Assembly (NCBI GenBank): GCA_000934385.1
Contig: KN880669.1
Location: 1 to 36,563, forward strand
Direction: 5' to 3'
Origin: Cylindrobasidium torrendii FP15055 ss-10
Taxonomy: Eukaryota; Basidiomycota; Agaricomycetes; Agaricales; Physalacriaceae
Length of the DNA stretch: 36,563 nucleotides
Below are positions 19,801 through 31,965 of the stretch, in pieces. Made by a program: the position numbers and the translations under genes. Within the stretch, counting starts at the first letter, position 1. Every line of letters begins with the position of its first letter. The notes beneath the pieces are model-generated. The model had not been told where the DNA came from. It did no database searches and saw only the letters and a list, made by a program, of their open reading frames with translations.

Positions 19801-22326
19801 TGCACTTTCTTTCTCCTTCTTCTGCCATCCCGACCCTCCAGGATATCGATTGTTTTGTGCCGTTGGAAATGTTTTTCCAGAGTGCTAACCAGCGACTTCC
19901 GATCCATCGACCCAGAGTCAATAATCGACTCGACGCCTTTGCCCATCTCCTTCAACATCCGGAAAAGCTCCATGATCTGGTACTCCAGCTGGGATATTTG
20001 CTCTTCGTACATCGTTTTCTGTGATTCCAACTGACCTTGAAGACGTGTGGTCGTATCCCGTGAAACGCCCAGCTTGTTCTCGAGGTGGGATATCCGTTCT
20101 CGTAGCCGTCCGACCATTCCACCTTCACCCTCAGCGAGTTCATCCTCGAGGGCCTCTTTCTCTAACTTGTACCGCAGCGCCTCCGCGCGCGCACGGTTGG
20201 CGTCCTCCTCAACAGTGAGGAACCTGTCGGCCTCGTTGAACTGGGCGATAATTCGCTCAACAGAGTGTCCGAATCGCGTTTCCGCTCCAGAAAGCTTCTT
20301 GTCCATGACCACATCCGTCACAAGCGAGTCCAAAAACTGATAATAATGTACCATCGCTGAGCCTTCCTCCCGAATGAGCAGAAGATGCTGCATCATTGAC
20401 AAGAAATGGTCTTTCGCCTTGGAGTCTTGCACTCGCGCGGTAATGGCAGCGTAGACATCTTGAGGATTATTGAGGTCGCGAAGAACCTCTCTGTCCATCC
20501 GCTCGCGAAGCCGGTTCTCGTCCTCCTCCAACATGGCTTGAATGAGGTCAAGCTGCCTATCGATTTGAGGCACCCCAAAGGAGCGACAGAGCTCGAGAAG
20601 ACGCTGTAGGCCGGCAGCCTCCATCTGTGACCGGTAATGCAAACGAAGCTCAAGGTCCTCGACATAGACGAGGATACCCCGCAACAGAATCAAGTTGGAA
20701 AGCTATGAGATGAACATGAGAACAGGCATACCATCGAAACCAGTCATACGTACCGCATACTCATTGAGATTGACGTCCGCGCCACCTGCTCTGCGCACAT
20801 CCTCGCTCGCCCCAACCAAGCTACCCATCCTGCCGCGTCCAGCCAAAGACGTCTCAACAGACTTGAACCAGTAATCGAACAAGCCGCCATTCCCATTGTT
20901 GGCCGAGCTGAGCGCTTCAAGCGCCTGAATAACGAGTGGATGGGCTTTGCCATCATCATAGAATGCGAGAAAGGAAAGTAAGTCGAGTACAAGCCGGCGT
21001 GTGGGTATATTGGGCGTATTAAGGGAAGAGGCGACTTGAGTAACGATGAGATGGTGCGTGAGAGCTTCTGCAGTGGCAGTCTAGACAAGGTCAGTCCATT
21101 ACTTGTGAAGATATGGAAGACATAACGCACGGGGTGGTTGAGAATTTGCTTCAGGCACCGAACAATCTCGTATTCGAGATCAATGTCGGCCTGCGTCCTG
21201 TTGCAGTAGTCAGTTTTGAGGCGAAGATGCAAAGAAGGCGACATACCGTGCGTTGGCCTTTCGGCTAATATGAATGAGCGTTTGTGCGAGGACCGACGTT
21301 CCCTGGATGTCGATGAACTGCTTGAACCAGCTGATATGGTACATTAGAATGGAACAAAGGAACGCCTATAGCAACGCACCCTACTTCCCCGCTACGTAGA
21401 GAGACCAGCAAACTCCCAGCCTGTTTTGCCGTAACCGTCTTGTTGAGGAACTTCTGGATATACCACTCCGGAGTGTTCTTGAGGATTTGCATAGGTAGGC
21501 CTGCGTCCGTCTGCCGCTTGGCCTGGTCCGTCTGGTCGATTTCCGTGCGTCGGCGTATTTGCCAGTCGTTGTAAACCATGTGCCATTTCTGACCAATGGT
21601 GAGATTCGGGATGTCGGTAAGGTCGCGCGTCCGCTTGACATTCTCAAACAATGCTTCGATCTCCTCGTCTGTTTCTGGTTTGGGGAACTGTGCATCATCG
21701 CTGCTGGAGAAATTCGTTTGGCGATGGGGATGGTAAAAGTTCGAGAGATGAGAGCCGCTTTCTGAGCCGGACAATGACGGTGTATACTTCGAGTATCTGT
21801 GACCATCAGACCGAGTCGTTGAAGTCGACATAGGGCGTGCAGTGCTTGTGGACGTTGAGGCTACCATGTTGCTGGGAGGATATTGCCCGAAATCCGCCCC
21901 AGAAGGACTGCGTCTGTCGGATGAAGTTGATGATGATGCCTCACTACGTTGAGAGCGCGAGCTGGCGTGCTTGGCCGACGGTGGCGTGGTCGGGTCTGCA
22001 GGCAATTCTGAGGTGTAAGCCGTACTTGGTGACCCTGGGCGGTTCTGTCCAGATCCATATCCTCTTTCCTCGTAGGCTCTGTCGCGCTCTGCTCTGCTTC
22101 GGTTCATCGCATATTTATTGAGCTCCGTGCCATTTGACGTGAGCGTCGGGTTCGTGATTGGCGCGGAGATGAGGCTCCCTCCGCGTAGGCCTTGTGACAG
22201 CGTGCCAACTGGCAACGGCGAGCTTGGCGGTGGTCCCAGTTGGTCGTATGGTACCGAGTTTTCGGCGACATCTTGCCCAGAAACTGAGCGTGGTTTCGTT
22301 TTTCGTCGTCCAAAGAGGGTAGACAT
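16818..22326 (-). CDS. Diaphanous-type formin 1 (Bni1/SepA-like)
   Basis: Nucleates and elongates unbranched actin filaments at sites of polarity and septation, normally released by Rho GTPases. Thirteen exons on the minus strand (22326-21380, 21330-21247, 21197-21131, 21080-20754, 20702-19533, 19485-18603, 18555-18496, 18443-18145, 18109-18026, 17976-17893, 17841-17715, 17669-17377, 17324-16818) join in frame to 1643 aa. Order: disordered Ser/Thr-rich N-terminus; Rho-binding/GBD from about 220 (ETDEEIEALFENV); FH3 to about 640; coiled coil about 660-760; FH1 polyproline about 1005-1095; FH2 from about 1103 (MKQLQWDKL) to 1475, with the hallmark GNYMNGTGHKGGAFGFRVSS; DAD autoinhibitory motif ALDQLLTKLRNGETIRK at about 1517-1535. 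The presence of GBD and DAD means it should be autoinhibited. The start at 22326 is chosen because MSTLFGRRK begins the conserved frame; an upstream in-frame ATG at 22392 is possible. Confidence 0.95.
18890..19080 (-). repeat. Polyproline FH1 coding repeat of formin 1
   Basis: GGN-rich on the plus strand, encoding three proline blocks (the longest 19 Pro) separated by GMAGARGG and VGYVSPIISTMST. FH1 tracts recruit profilin-actin. Such tracts change length easily by replication slippage. Confidence 0.9.
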
Positions 22327-22653
22327 GCTGAGAGATGCAGCAGTCGCCGCGTCGGGCGGAAGGAAGATAGCTGAATCACAAGAGCGATGCACTCATGCTC
22401 GTTCAGGTCGATCGTCACGGCCATCAGGCATCGTGAGAGATAGCTACCCTTTTTGGCGTTCGTGGCGCCCATGCAACTTTGGCCATAGCAACGTGACGCA
22501 CAAAATTGTGGGAGAATACTTCGAATTCCATCAAAGGAAACGATAACAGATGTTCTATACATGTATGAAGTCATGGGAATAGAGTGCATAAATATGTGAT
22601 ATCCATAGTAAGTGTCAGTTCATAAACCAAGAAATAATTGTACATCTCTAACT
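22327..22653. other. Upstream region of formin 1
   Basis: This 327-bp gap lies between the stop of the disordered-protein gene and the formin 1 start, both on the minus strand. It must hold the formin 1 promoter and the other gene's 3' end. No clear motif seen. Confidence 0.4.
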
Positions 22654-25151
22654 TTAAGCCCGGGGAGAACCAGACGCCTCGCCTAGCAGCTGGCGCAAGA
22701 TAACTTCAACACGCATTTGGTCCTCTCGCCATTTCCGCTGCTCTTCTACCCATCGTGCTTCCCACAGACTACCCAAAGATTCCACTGCCGCCAGCGCACG
22801 CCTGACTGAATCGTCCGAGCCACCGTCTGTTGTTGGCGACACAATGCGCTCTGAGAAGCGAGCTGTCCGTGCAGCCTTTCGTTGGGAAGCAATTTGTTTG
22901 AAGCTTGCCTTCATAGGAAGCGACGCCGTTCCGGGAAGCCGACGCACGGACCGACTTTGAAGAATGTGCATCTTGGATGAATGTGATGGCTGAGCCATAA
23001 GCACCATGGTCGAGTCTGTTTGGCGATCCAAGGCTTGGAACTGGGGGCTTTGTCAGTATTTTCCAACTTCAGACGCGGAATACGCACTGCCTGGACCAGC
23101 GCATCCCAACGAATTTCCCACCGTCGTCGCCGCTTCTCGATGTTCATCACATACGATGGATGATATTCGAGATCAAGCAAGTCCTCCTCGTCATCTTCCT
23201 CATCGACCCATTCTCCGTCTTCATCGTCTCCCTGAACCGTGACGCTGCCCGGAGGGGTATTTGAGTCATGCCACTGCTGCTCCTCTTCTTCCTCATCATG
23301 GGCGGCGTAATGACCCTCACTGGGCGTCTCCTCGCCACTGCTATCCGGCTCTGGGCTTGTGTCTCGTGGCTGTGTGCTGTCAACTCGAGGAGGCGGCTTC
23401 CTGGGGGCCAAAGGTTGTGGCTGCCTCAAATCCACCGAGGTCATCTTTTTCTTGATAACCTTCCTCGGCGGCAGCCCAACTGGCTCGTGACTCGGGCTCG
23501 AACGCATGCTCATCGTCCTCGAAGCCGCCCGGTTGCCGAGAAGGCGTTGTGTATGCCAATACGCCCACGGATTGAAGTTCCAGGTAGGCGGGAAGGGCGT
23601 CCCAGATGGCGACAAGGTTGAATCCGTCAGATCACTTGGCGCGTTGTTTTGCGCAAAGACCTGCCACTGTCGCGCAAATTGCTCCTGCAGCTGAGCGTGG
23701 TCAACTTCGACGGCGTTGCGTTGGGGTTGGCTATGCATTGCTGGAACGCGTCGCACATGTGCAAACGGATACGGATACGGCGAACCAGGCGGAAGGTTGT
23801 GACCAAGGTCGTATGCAGCGGACATCAGCGGTGATGGTGATGGTGGGTTCGTCTGGCTGAGCGGTGTGGGCGGTATGGGCCCGTCGGGCCGTGGGCTACG
23901 AGCGTAGAAGTTTGCGAGATATGCAGAAGTTGGGTTGTCCATAAAATTAATTAGGTCGTCTGGATGCATCATAGGCATTGGCGAAGGGCGCGTCATGTCA
24001 GGCTTGTTCATATGCTGCTCCTGCAGTGGCTGTTTAGGCGCATCGAGCCGGCGGCCATGGGCATCGTACACTGTATCATCAAGGCCGCGCAGACCAGAAG
24101 CATCGTTGGCGCCAGTCCTGTTCGAGCGCTTATTCTGATAGGTCGGTTCGGGAAGGGTTGAAGAGGGTGAACGAGGGGTGAACTGTTCCTCGGATGACTG
24201 CAAATCCGAGTCGATAAGCGTATTGTCGTTATCATCTCTACTACTACGACTGCGGCCAGAGTTGCCTTCGGGATGCAGATCCGACGACGGAGTGGGCGAA
24301 GATTCGCGCTCGTCCTCTTGCTCCTCCTGCACAGGAAGCGACCGATCAGGACTACGCGTATGGATAGCTTGTAGCGGAGGTGTTTGTGTTGCAAGTGAGG
24401 GCGCGGCAGTCTTCTTCGTCGCCTCCAGATGCTGGTCCCTGTTGTACTGCACATAGCTGGGCGCAGGCGCCACATTCTCTCCTGGTGTCCCCATTGGCGT
24501 GTGGTATGCAGGGCTAGTAGCACGGCGCTCAAGATCCTTTGGCGAAAACTTGCTAGGGTCCTGGATAGCGGGCATGTCGTTTCCATTGCCGAAGTAAACC
24601 TGCGCCACTTGTTGTTGTTGGTCGGCGCGCTCAATGTCAGCCAGGATCTCGTCGGTCATCTGCCAATCGTGTCCATCGTGAAACTTTTGCAGGAATTGCT
24701 GAGGTTGGACGCGGTTGATAGGCCGTGGGTAATGCGTGACGCCAGGTTGGGTAGGGGATGGGCTCATGCTGCGGCGCTCGTCGGGGGGAGATGCAAGAGG
24801 AGGTCCTGGTGGCGTTGGAAGACCGCGCTGGACGGTAGGTGGAGTTCGCCGGTTGCCATTGGTGCCGTTTCCATTGGACTGCTGTGCAGAGGCGAATATC
24901 TGTACAGCGGAGGGCATCATCGGCATCGACTGGGACTTGGCAGCGCGGGGCCTCAGCGAGGAAGGTGAAGGAGAATTCTCGCGATGGACATTGTTGCCAC
25001 TCGCTTCACGGTGCAAAGTACCTGAATGAAATAAACATGTCAAGAGGCTGCGCAGATTGACTAGGATGTAGACAGGCGAACCTATCTGTCCCTTGCGCGC
25101 ACGTTGAATTTGTGGTGGCAGAGCCTGCTGCGTGGATGGATTGGAGGACAT
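22654..25151 (-). CDS. Large disordered protein of unknown function
   Basis: I do not recognise this family. Three exons on the minus strand, 25151-25082, 25021-23088 and 23040-22654, give 796 aa. The first intron (25022-25081) is 60 nt and has no stop in frame, so its retention would only add 20 residues. Most of the protein is Pro/Ser/Gln-rich and probably unstructured. Islands that look folded or conserved are HDGHDWQMTDEILADIERAD, NFMDNPTSAYLANFYARSP and EVDHAQLQEQFARQWQVFAQ followed by a Trp/Pro/Tyr-rich stretch. An acidic run (DDEDGEWVDEEDDEEDLL) precedes a basic segment NIEKRRRRWEIRWDALVQA, and the C-terminus ends in a charged helix EARWVEEQRKWREDQMRVE. The start at 25151 is the first ATG (MSSNPSTQQALPPQ). 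It sits between two formins and shares a 486-bp divergent promoter with formin 2; a role in polarity is only a guess from position. Confidence 0.85.
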
Positions 25152-25637
25152 GGTAGGCGGGATCAGGAGACAAAAAAGGTTTGGGTATATCCTTTTTAAT
25201 TCGGGATTTTCTTTCCGACCAGGCCGTCCTGCAGGCAACAACGAGGTGCGAAACTCAGCGTGTCGCCTCGAGGCAGCCTCGCTGTCCAGATTTGGGTCCG
25301 CCGTATGATCCGTCTTGATATGGCGTCCATGGTGGAAGTGCTGGTCTCAATCTACACAAGATAACGCATGCATATCGTAGGCGCCAAAGCACAGTGTTGT
25401 GGTTGGAGGACAAGTGGCCGGCGGCAGTATGGCGGGGCCGCACACGCGCCCGGCACAACGCGTGTTATTCGCGACGCGCCATCAAACAATCGAGGCAGGC
25501 ATCAACACGTGCTTCGGTGACGTCTGGCTAGTTAGCAGCGTTCATCTCCTTGGTACCGCGCATCTCATCTATTCCATCCCACTGTGCCAGCGTCGCTTGA
25601 TGAATTCATAATCTGGCCTTGTTCGAATCATACTAGG
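25152..25637. promoter_or_regulatory. Bidirectional promoter region of the disordered-protein gene and formin 2
   Basis: 486 bp between two divergent starts. No named motif is obvious. Both promoters are inferred from gene order. Confidence 0.45.
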
Positions 25638-28600
25638 ATGGCGACCCCCTTTGCTGTTCCAACTACGCTCACCAATGGCAATCTACACTTTGCAGAAGTC
25701 CCACCAGAAGCGACCGCTCAAGATGTTATCAATGTTCTTTTGGCTCAGGAAATAGTCAGGCTAGAGGCGTCGGAGGGACTTTCAGATGAAGGGTGGGCAC
25801 TGCAGAAGATTAGGCGCGAGCATCATGGACGTCCATGGGAAGAGGACGAACTCGAAGCACTGGGAGATGGTGTGTTCATAAGCAACCTCTGGAAAACAGT
25901 GCTTCATAATCCACAACAGGAACTCTGAGATCCACAGACTTGGTAGCCCCGCTGCTCGCCTCAAGCCCAGCAGCATCTCCGGACCAAAGGAAGCACTTCT
26001 CCTCGTTCCCCCTCACGCGGCACCTTCATGACCCAGTACTACGCCTAGTTTCCCTCCATCCTTCGCTTTCGATACATGTCACCTTCGCCCGCGTGCCAGA
26101 GATTCATGATGACTTTCGCTACAAGGTCTACATTTCGAAGAATAATACAATCGCCGACATCATCAATATGGTGGTGGATGAGCTCGGTCTGACAACATCG
26201 ATGCCTATACCCAGCGGTGGATCTATAGAGTATGTGCTTGAAGAGGTTTGGAAAGACGGGTTCGAAGAGAGTGCGTGATACATTTCATTTGTTGTGCATA
26301 TGCTCAATTTGCCTCAGAAGCCATCCGCCTACCAGGATCAACGCTTGTGTACAGCGTTATCAACATCCCATTTTCCGTTAACCCTTTTACACCGGCTGCT
26401 ACTCGAGGTTTCCGCTTCTGCGTGCCCGACGAGTGGTACCGGCGATCCAAATCTCGCAGCGCGTCTACGACTTCGACAGACCCTGGTCAAGACACCATTC
26501 GTCGGCTTACTGCTCTCCAAGAATTCGAAGATGAAGACGACGAGGACGAGGAAGGTGGAACAGCAAAAGCTGTGTCTGAGAGCCAAAGTCCTCCACCAAA
26601 CAATCGTCTCTCGACATTCTTCGAGGGCTGGCTACCTGGTACTGTGAGCAGGGCCGCAGCGTCTCCTTCACGCGTCCAACGACCCGCGTACAATGTCGAG
26701 AATCGCAAGAGCATTGTCAGCGAGCCAATTCTTGTCGCTCAGAATACTGGGGCGTCCATCAAGACGATAGCCACCTCGGATACATCGGAATCAGAGTCAG
26801 ATGTGGACGAGAGTGCATTCGAGGAAATGGTGGTATGTTTAACATTGGCTCATACCGGCTCCCATCCGACCATTGACATAGGATGACCTTGGACTCCCCG
26901 CAGACAAGCGCCAAAGCATGCTCAGTATGTCTGCGTCACGCAAGAAAATGCTTCTGCGACAGTACCAACCGAAACCTTCGCCGAAAGTCGGGCCTGCTGC
27001 CACCTTTGGCCCAAACAGTGGTGCAAGCATCTTGCCTCGCCTGGCACCACAACTGACCGGTGAAGCGCTCAAGAAGCGCTTCTCCATAGGATGGGGGAGC
27101 GGGGCGCCGACACCGTCGACATCGACCGAATCTGTCCCGTCTCATAAGACAGGCGGGTCTATTGAGAAGATTCCCGACGAGCAGCTGCCTATTCAACCGC
27201 AAGTAACAGGTGGGCTCTGGGGGATGTGGTGGAACCTATCTGGCGGACCACAGGGGAAGGCGAAGGAGGAGAACTCACCCGAGTCATATGTTGACCAGCT
27301 TAACGCTGGCAGAACCCAGGACGTTAGGCTGACCAAGCTCCTTATTTCCCTACGCGTCCTACTGTCAACAGCGAAGCTGGTGTGGATCCAAGAGTTCGTA
27401 GGCCCGGCGCATGGGCTTGAAGCACTCGGAAATCTCTTGAATCAACTTGTGGGAAAAGGTGGAAAGAGGCGCGAATACGTCGAGTATGAGGCCGAGAACT
27501 TGTTGGAGCTTATCAAGTGCTTGAGAGTATTGATGAACAACGAGGTTCGCCTGCCTTTCCTTGCGTGGTTCAGGACCAATATGAAATCGTTTTCAGATCG
27601 TCCTCAACCAGGTCTTTTCAGAATGCCCTTTGGTCATCACTCATATCGCGTATGCATTGCACAACGCGACACCAAAGCTTTCCAAACTCGCCAGCGAGTT
27701 TCTCGCCGCGCTCTGTCTCGTCAAGGCGCAAGACGGCCACAAGTCCGTCCTCGCTGCATTCTCCGACTATCAAGTCGCATTTGAGGAACCATTCCGATTT
27801 GTCGAGCTAGTCGGGGTGTTACAGCTTCGAGAGGACGAGGATGGCAACAGCATAGATGATGTGTTTAGTGACGACGAAGGGGTGTTTTCGGTAGCTTGGG
27901 AGGCCAAGACGGCGGCAATGACACTCGTCAATGCCTTGACGAATTTCCTGGAGCCATTAGAAGCTAGGGTTTTGCTCCGCGAAGAATTCGGGCGTCGTGG
28001 TCTGAACGAAGTCATGGTTGTACGTGCACCTGAGTCGCCTTCCGTCTGCCGTCTGATCGTTTGGTAGGCGCTACGATATGTCAAACCTCCAGAATACCTT
28101 GTCACACAGTTGGACCTATACACCGAGGAGAAATACGATGATGAAGAGGACATTCGAAATCGAGCGCGCGCCAACTTACATTCGCTCCAAGAACGGGACG
28201 AACCAGAGGCAAACGACGCTTTGGCAGATATTATCCGCATGGCGAAGCAACATGGAGAGCTCTATCCTATGATGATGGATATTCTTTCGCACTACTCCGA
28301 GATACTGCAGAAGGATATTGCATTGTGAGCAGTGCGAATAACAAAAGATAGCAATACTGATCCTCTGAAGGAATATCAAACAAGACCTGTTCACGGTCCT
28401 CGACCGCTTTGTTCAACAGACCGCGTTCTTGGACAGTTTGTGAGTCTCCATAATCTGTTGCCACGGAATGTTCACGCTTTCGTGCAGCGATGATAATTGG
28501 CATACTTTCATAATGCGATTCGCAGCATCGGTTGAGCATATTACCGGCCAAGAGCTCGAAGTGAAGGCAGCAGGAGACCCCATGAACTTTGTGGAAGAGG

Positions 28601-31559
28601 AGATGGAGTCCTTGCGTGCCAAAGTAGAGGAACTCAATACCGAGGTTCGTTCGAAACTCCAAACACCTCAATGGTGTCGAACTGATGTGGCCGCTAGAAA
28701 ACCAAGTTGCGCGACGAACTCAACCAACAGGTTGCTGAGCTCAACACGCTTAAATCGTTGCCAAACTTATCCACACTTGGAACCAAGAGCGGAGGCGGTG
28801 ACAAAAGCTTGAACGGGATCGTGCAGCGTCTCGTGCAGAAGGAGAAACAGGTGCTGCAGCTGCAGAAGGAAGTTGACCGACTAAAAGCGCAACAACATCC
28901 TGCCGACCGGGATACGGTGAGTTGGACGTGAGATGCGTCTACCCTATCGCTAAGACTGCATAGGACGAGCGGACAAGACGTGACCGTGACATGAGCCGGG
29001 CAAAGTGGCACATGCTTAACGAGGAGATCACAAAGCTCCAAGTCAAGGTATGCGCCCCCTGGTGTTTGTGATGAGCCTATTTCTCATGTACTTTCAAGAC
29101 CAAAGAGATGCAGGACGCCAGCGATCGAAAGGACAAGGATATTGTCTATCTAAAGCGTGCACTTGAGTCAGTGTACACGCGGTTCACCAGTCGAGCTGAG
29201 GAGCGGGAGGAAGCGCGAGAAGAGCAAATTGATGCGGAGCAAATGGCGCTCAAGGCAATTGATCGCCTCGGGCAGAAAGACGATGAAATCGCCAGTCTTG
29301 TACTCGAAGTGAGCGATCTTAAAGCTCAGCTGGCCGCTAAGCCGATGACGGCGGCAGAGTTCAAAAAATCGAAAGCGCCGCCACCGCCACCGCCGCCAAC
29401 AAAGCGTCGCACGACTGCACCAATTTCTTCGATTGTTGCCGTTAAAGAGGAAGACAGCGATTCAGCGGTTGGTTCACAGCTGCCTGTGCCGCCTCCGCCT
29501 CCGCTGCCACAAGCCTCGATATCAGGCTCCCCGGACGCCATGCCGCCTCCTCCTCCTCCGCCGCCGCCGCCGCCTCCACCACCTATGAGGTCTCAATCAG
29601 TGCCAATATTCTCTCAAACAGCCGTACCCGCTCCACCGCCGCCACCGCCGCCACCTCCACCTCCTCCAGCCAGCCAGGCCTCTAGTGGACTTCCTCCTCC
29701 GCCTCCGCCGCCTCCTCCGCCTCCACCACCACCAAGGGAAGCAGGTGCGCCTCAGCCGCCTCCACCCCCATCTGGAGTACCCCCACCACCCCCGCCGCCT
29801 GGTCCGCCTGGTCCACCAAGTGCGTGGAAGCGTGGGCCTGCAGCAAAGCCGGGAAAACGTCTGAAGCCATTTTTCTGGAACAAGCTCGGCAACACTAGCT
29901 CTGCTACGCAGACAGTTTGGCAGGACCCGTCCACCAGTATCGAGTTTGACCTCAATGACCTCGAATCGACATTCGCTATCGACAACACACCGACAACGCC
30001 GTCTCAAATGACGAGCCCATCGAAAAAGGCGGCTGTAACAACTTTGCTAGACATTACGCGAGCCAACAACGTTGCTATCATGTTGTCAAGAATCAAGCTC
30101 GATCTGCCTGGGATACGCCAGGCATTGTTAGAGATGAATGACGCAAAACTATCGATGGACGACCTGAAGGCCATTGCAAAGCAACTGCCTTCTCTGGAAG
30201 AGATCACACGTATCCGAGACTTTGGAGACGTGAGCAAGCTCGCGAAAGCAGATCAATACTTTGCGCAGGTAAGCATATTTCTGTCGTACTGGCGTGACCT
30301 ATTTAACAAACCATCAGCTTGCAACCGTACCCCGACTAAAAGAGCGTCTAGACTGCATGCTTTATAGGCGGAAGTTGGAATTGGAGGTCGCTGAGTTAAG
30401 ACCGGATTTGAGCGCGTTGAGAGAGGCCGCTCTGGAACTTCGAAATTCGGTCAAACTCAAGCAGGTTCTTCAAGCAATCCTTGCGGTCGGGAATGCACTG
30501 AATGGATCAACTTTCCGGGGTGGTGCCCACGGCTTCCAACTTGACGCCCTCCTCAAGGTTTGCACGTTCTCGCGAGCTGAGTCGACTGCACTGACACTTT
30601 GATAGCTTAAGGAAACAAAGACGGCAAAGGGCGGGCGCGACTGCCCAACTCTGCTACACTATCTCGCTCGAGTCTTACTGCGAACGGATCCCCAGCTTGT
30701 CGACTTCATCTCGGACCTTCCGCATGTCGAAGTGGCTGCGCGACGTGCGTTGCTGTTTGGCGCTGGGGGTTAATTTATTGACGCCTTACGCAGTGTCCGT
30801 GCAGGCGACTTCCCAGTCTGTAGGCTCTCTTTCGTCAGGCCTTGAGCAGGTGAAGGCCGAGCTGGCATTCCTCAAGCAGTCTCGTATCTCTTCTCCCGAA
30901 GACCGTTTCCTCCTTGTCATGACAGTGAGAAACACATTACACGCAAAAGCACGTAATTCACCACATATTACCTAGCCCTTCGTTCTTCAAAACGAGAACA
31001 CCATTGGTGCCTTGAAGGGCATGGGAAAATCTGTCGATGACGAGCTGCGTGCGCTGCTGTCCTATTATGGCGAAAATCCCGATTCGCCTGATGCACCCAA
31101 ACCTGAGGAGTTCTTCAACCTCATCTTGACCTTCTCGTCCTCGCTCAGGGTATTTTCCTGCACATATGACTTGAACATACGCTAACTCAAGATAGAATTG
31201 CGCACTCGAAGTACACGATGCTCAGCCCCCGCCACCCCCTACCCCGACGATCCTTTCACCAGAGGAGGAGACCGCCGCGGAACCAGTAAGCTATTACCCT
31301 CGCGCACACATTTTTCTCATCGCGTCTTCAGACAGTCAAGGGTGGGCTCCGTACTCCTGGAAGTTCACAGGGTTATGCTGGGGGCAAGTCCGTCGGCAGA
31401 GGCGATCTTGACCAAGCTATTCGAAGCATGCGCGATGGAAAGCGGCGCGCACGACCACAGGGTCAGCGCCCTCTTAGCAAGATGTTTCTGGATGGGCAGT
31501 CGAATGCACCCCCAAGGACTACGAACAATAGCAGATTTTATGACCCCAAACGAGACTAA
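25638..31559 (+). CDS. Diaphanous-type formin 2 with an N-terminal Ras-association-like segment
   Basis: Second actin-nucleating formin. Seventeen exons (25638-25869, 25947-26270, 26336-26832, 26882-27544, 27597-28019, 28068-28324, 28371-28439, 28488-28644, 28698-28916, 28964-29047, 29099-30268, 30318-30557, 30606-30744, 30794-30924, 30976-31149, 31196-31285, 31332-31559) join in frame to 1698 aa. Residues about 100-240 resemble a beta-grasp Ras-association domain (RYKVYISKNNTIADIINMVV, IEYVLEEVW). GBD/FH3 spans about 350-760 (LKLL-type repeats such as LLELIKCLRVLMNNE). A coiled coil runs about 850-1060. FH1 has four proline tracts from about 1069. FH2 begins KRLKPFFWNKL near 1225 and includes GNALNGSTFRGGAHGFQLDAL. 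A DAD-like motif, DLDQAIRSMRDGKRRAR, lies at about 1649-1665. Exon 8 start (28488) is the least certain boundary. Intron positions differ from formin 1, so the two are old paralogues, not a recent duplication. Confidence 0.94.
29375..29830 (+). repeat. Polyproline FH1 coding repeat of formin 2
   Basis: CCN-rich DNA encoding several tracts of 5-14 Pro interrupted by short linkers (for example ASQASSGL and REAGAPQ). Antisense open frames here are a by-product of the triplet repeat. Confidence 0.9.
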
Positions 31560-31965
31560 CGATTTATGACCTACATATTCTGTGCTGCATTTATACATAC
31601 ATCTATTCACACAGCTTGCTTTGATATATATGATTACATGGTCTGTGAATGTAAAAGAAACTTGGCTATCGAAAGGAAGTCTTCGGATGCGCATCACAGT
31701 TCATGCCAGCGATGATATGCACTCACAAATTAAGTGTGGGATAGGAAAACCATGTTCAATTCAAGTAGTTAGCACTCTACTTCGTACCACCCCCGGTCCA
31801 GATAGATGTAAAGCCAACAATGGCACAGAGAAGATAGCGTTTAGTACAACAACCAGCTACTTACTAGGACGTTAAATTAATATATTGTACACGAGAGCAT
31901 ATCGAAAACAGAAGCACAATATAGTAGTAAGGTGGCAGCATAGTAAGACCCAAGCAAATGACAAT
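31560..31965. other. Convergent gap between formin 2 and the CSL gene
   Basis: Two 3' untranslated regions; no gene or structured element seen. Sequence is AT-richer than the coding flanks. Confidence 0.45.

Noticed and set aside
29326..30007. Antisense Gly- and Arg-rich frames across the formin 2 proline region
   Set aside because: They are mirror readings of the CCN repeat that encodes the FH1 tract, which is in frame with the FH2 domain.
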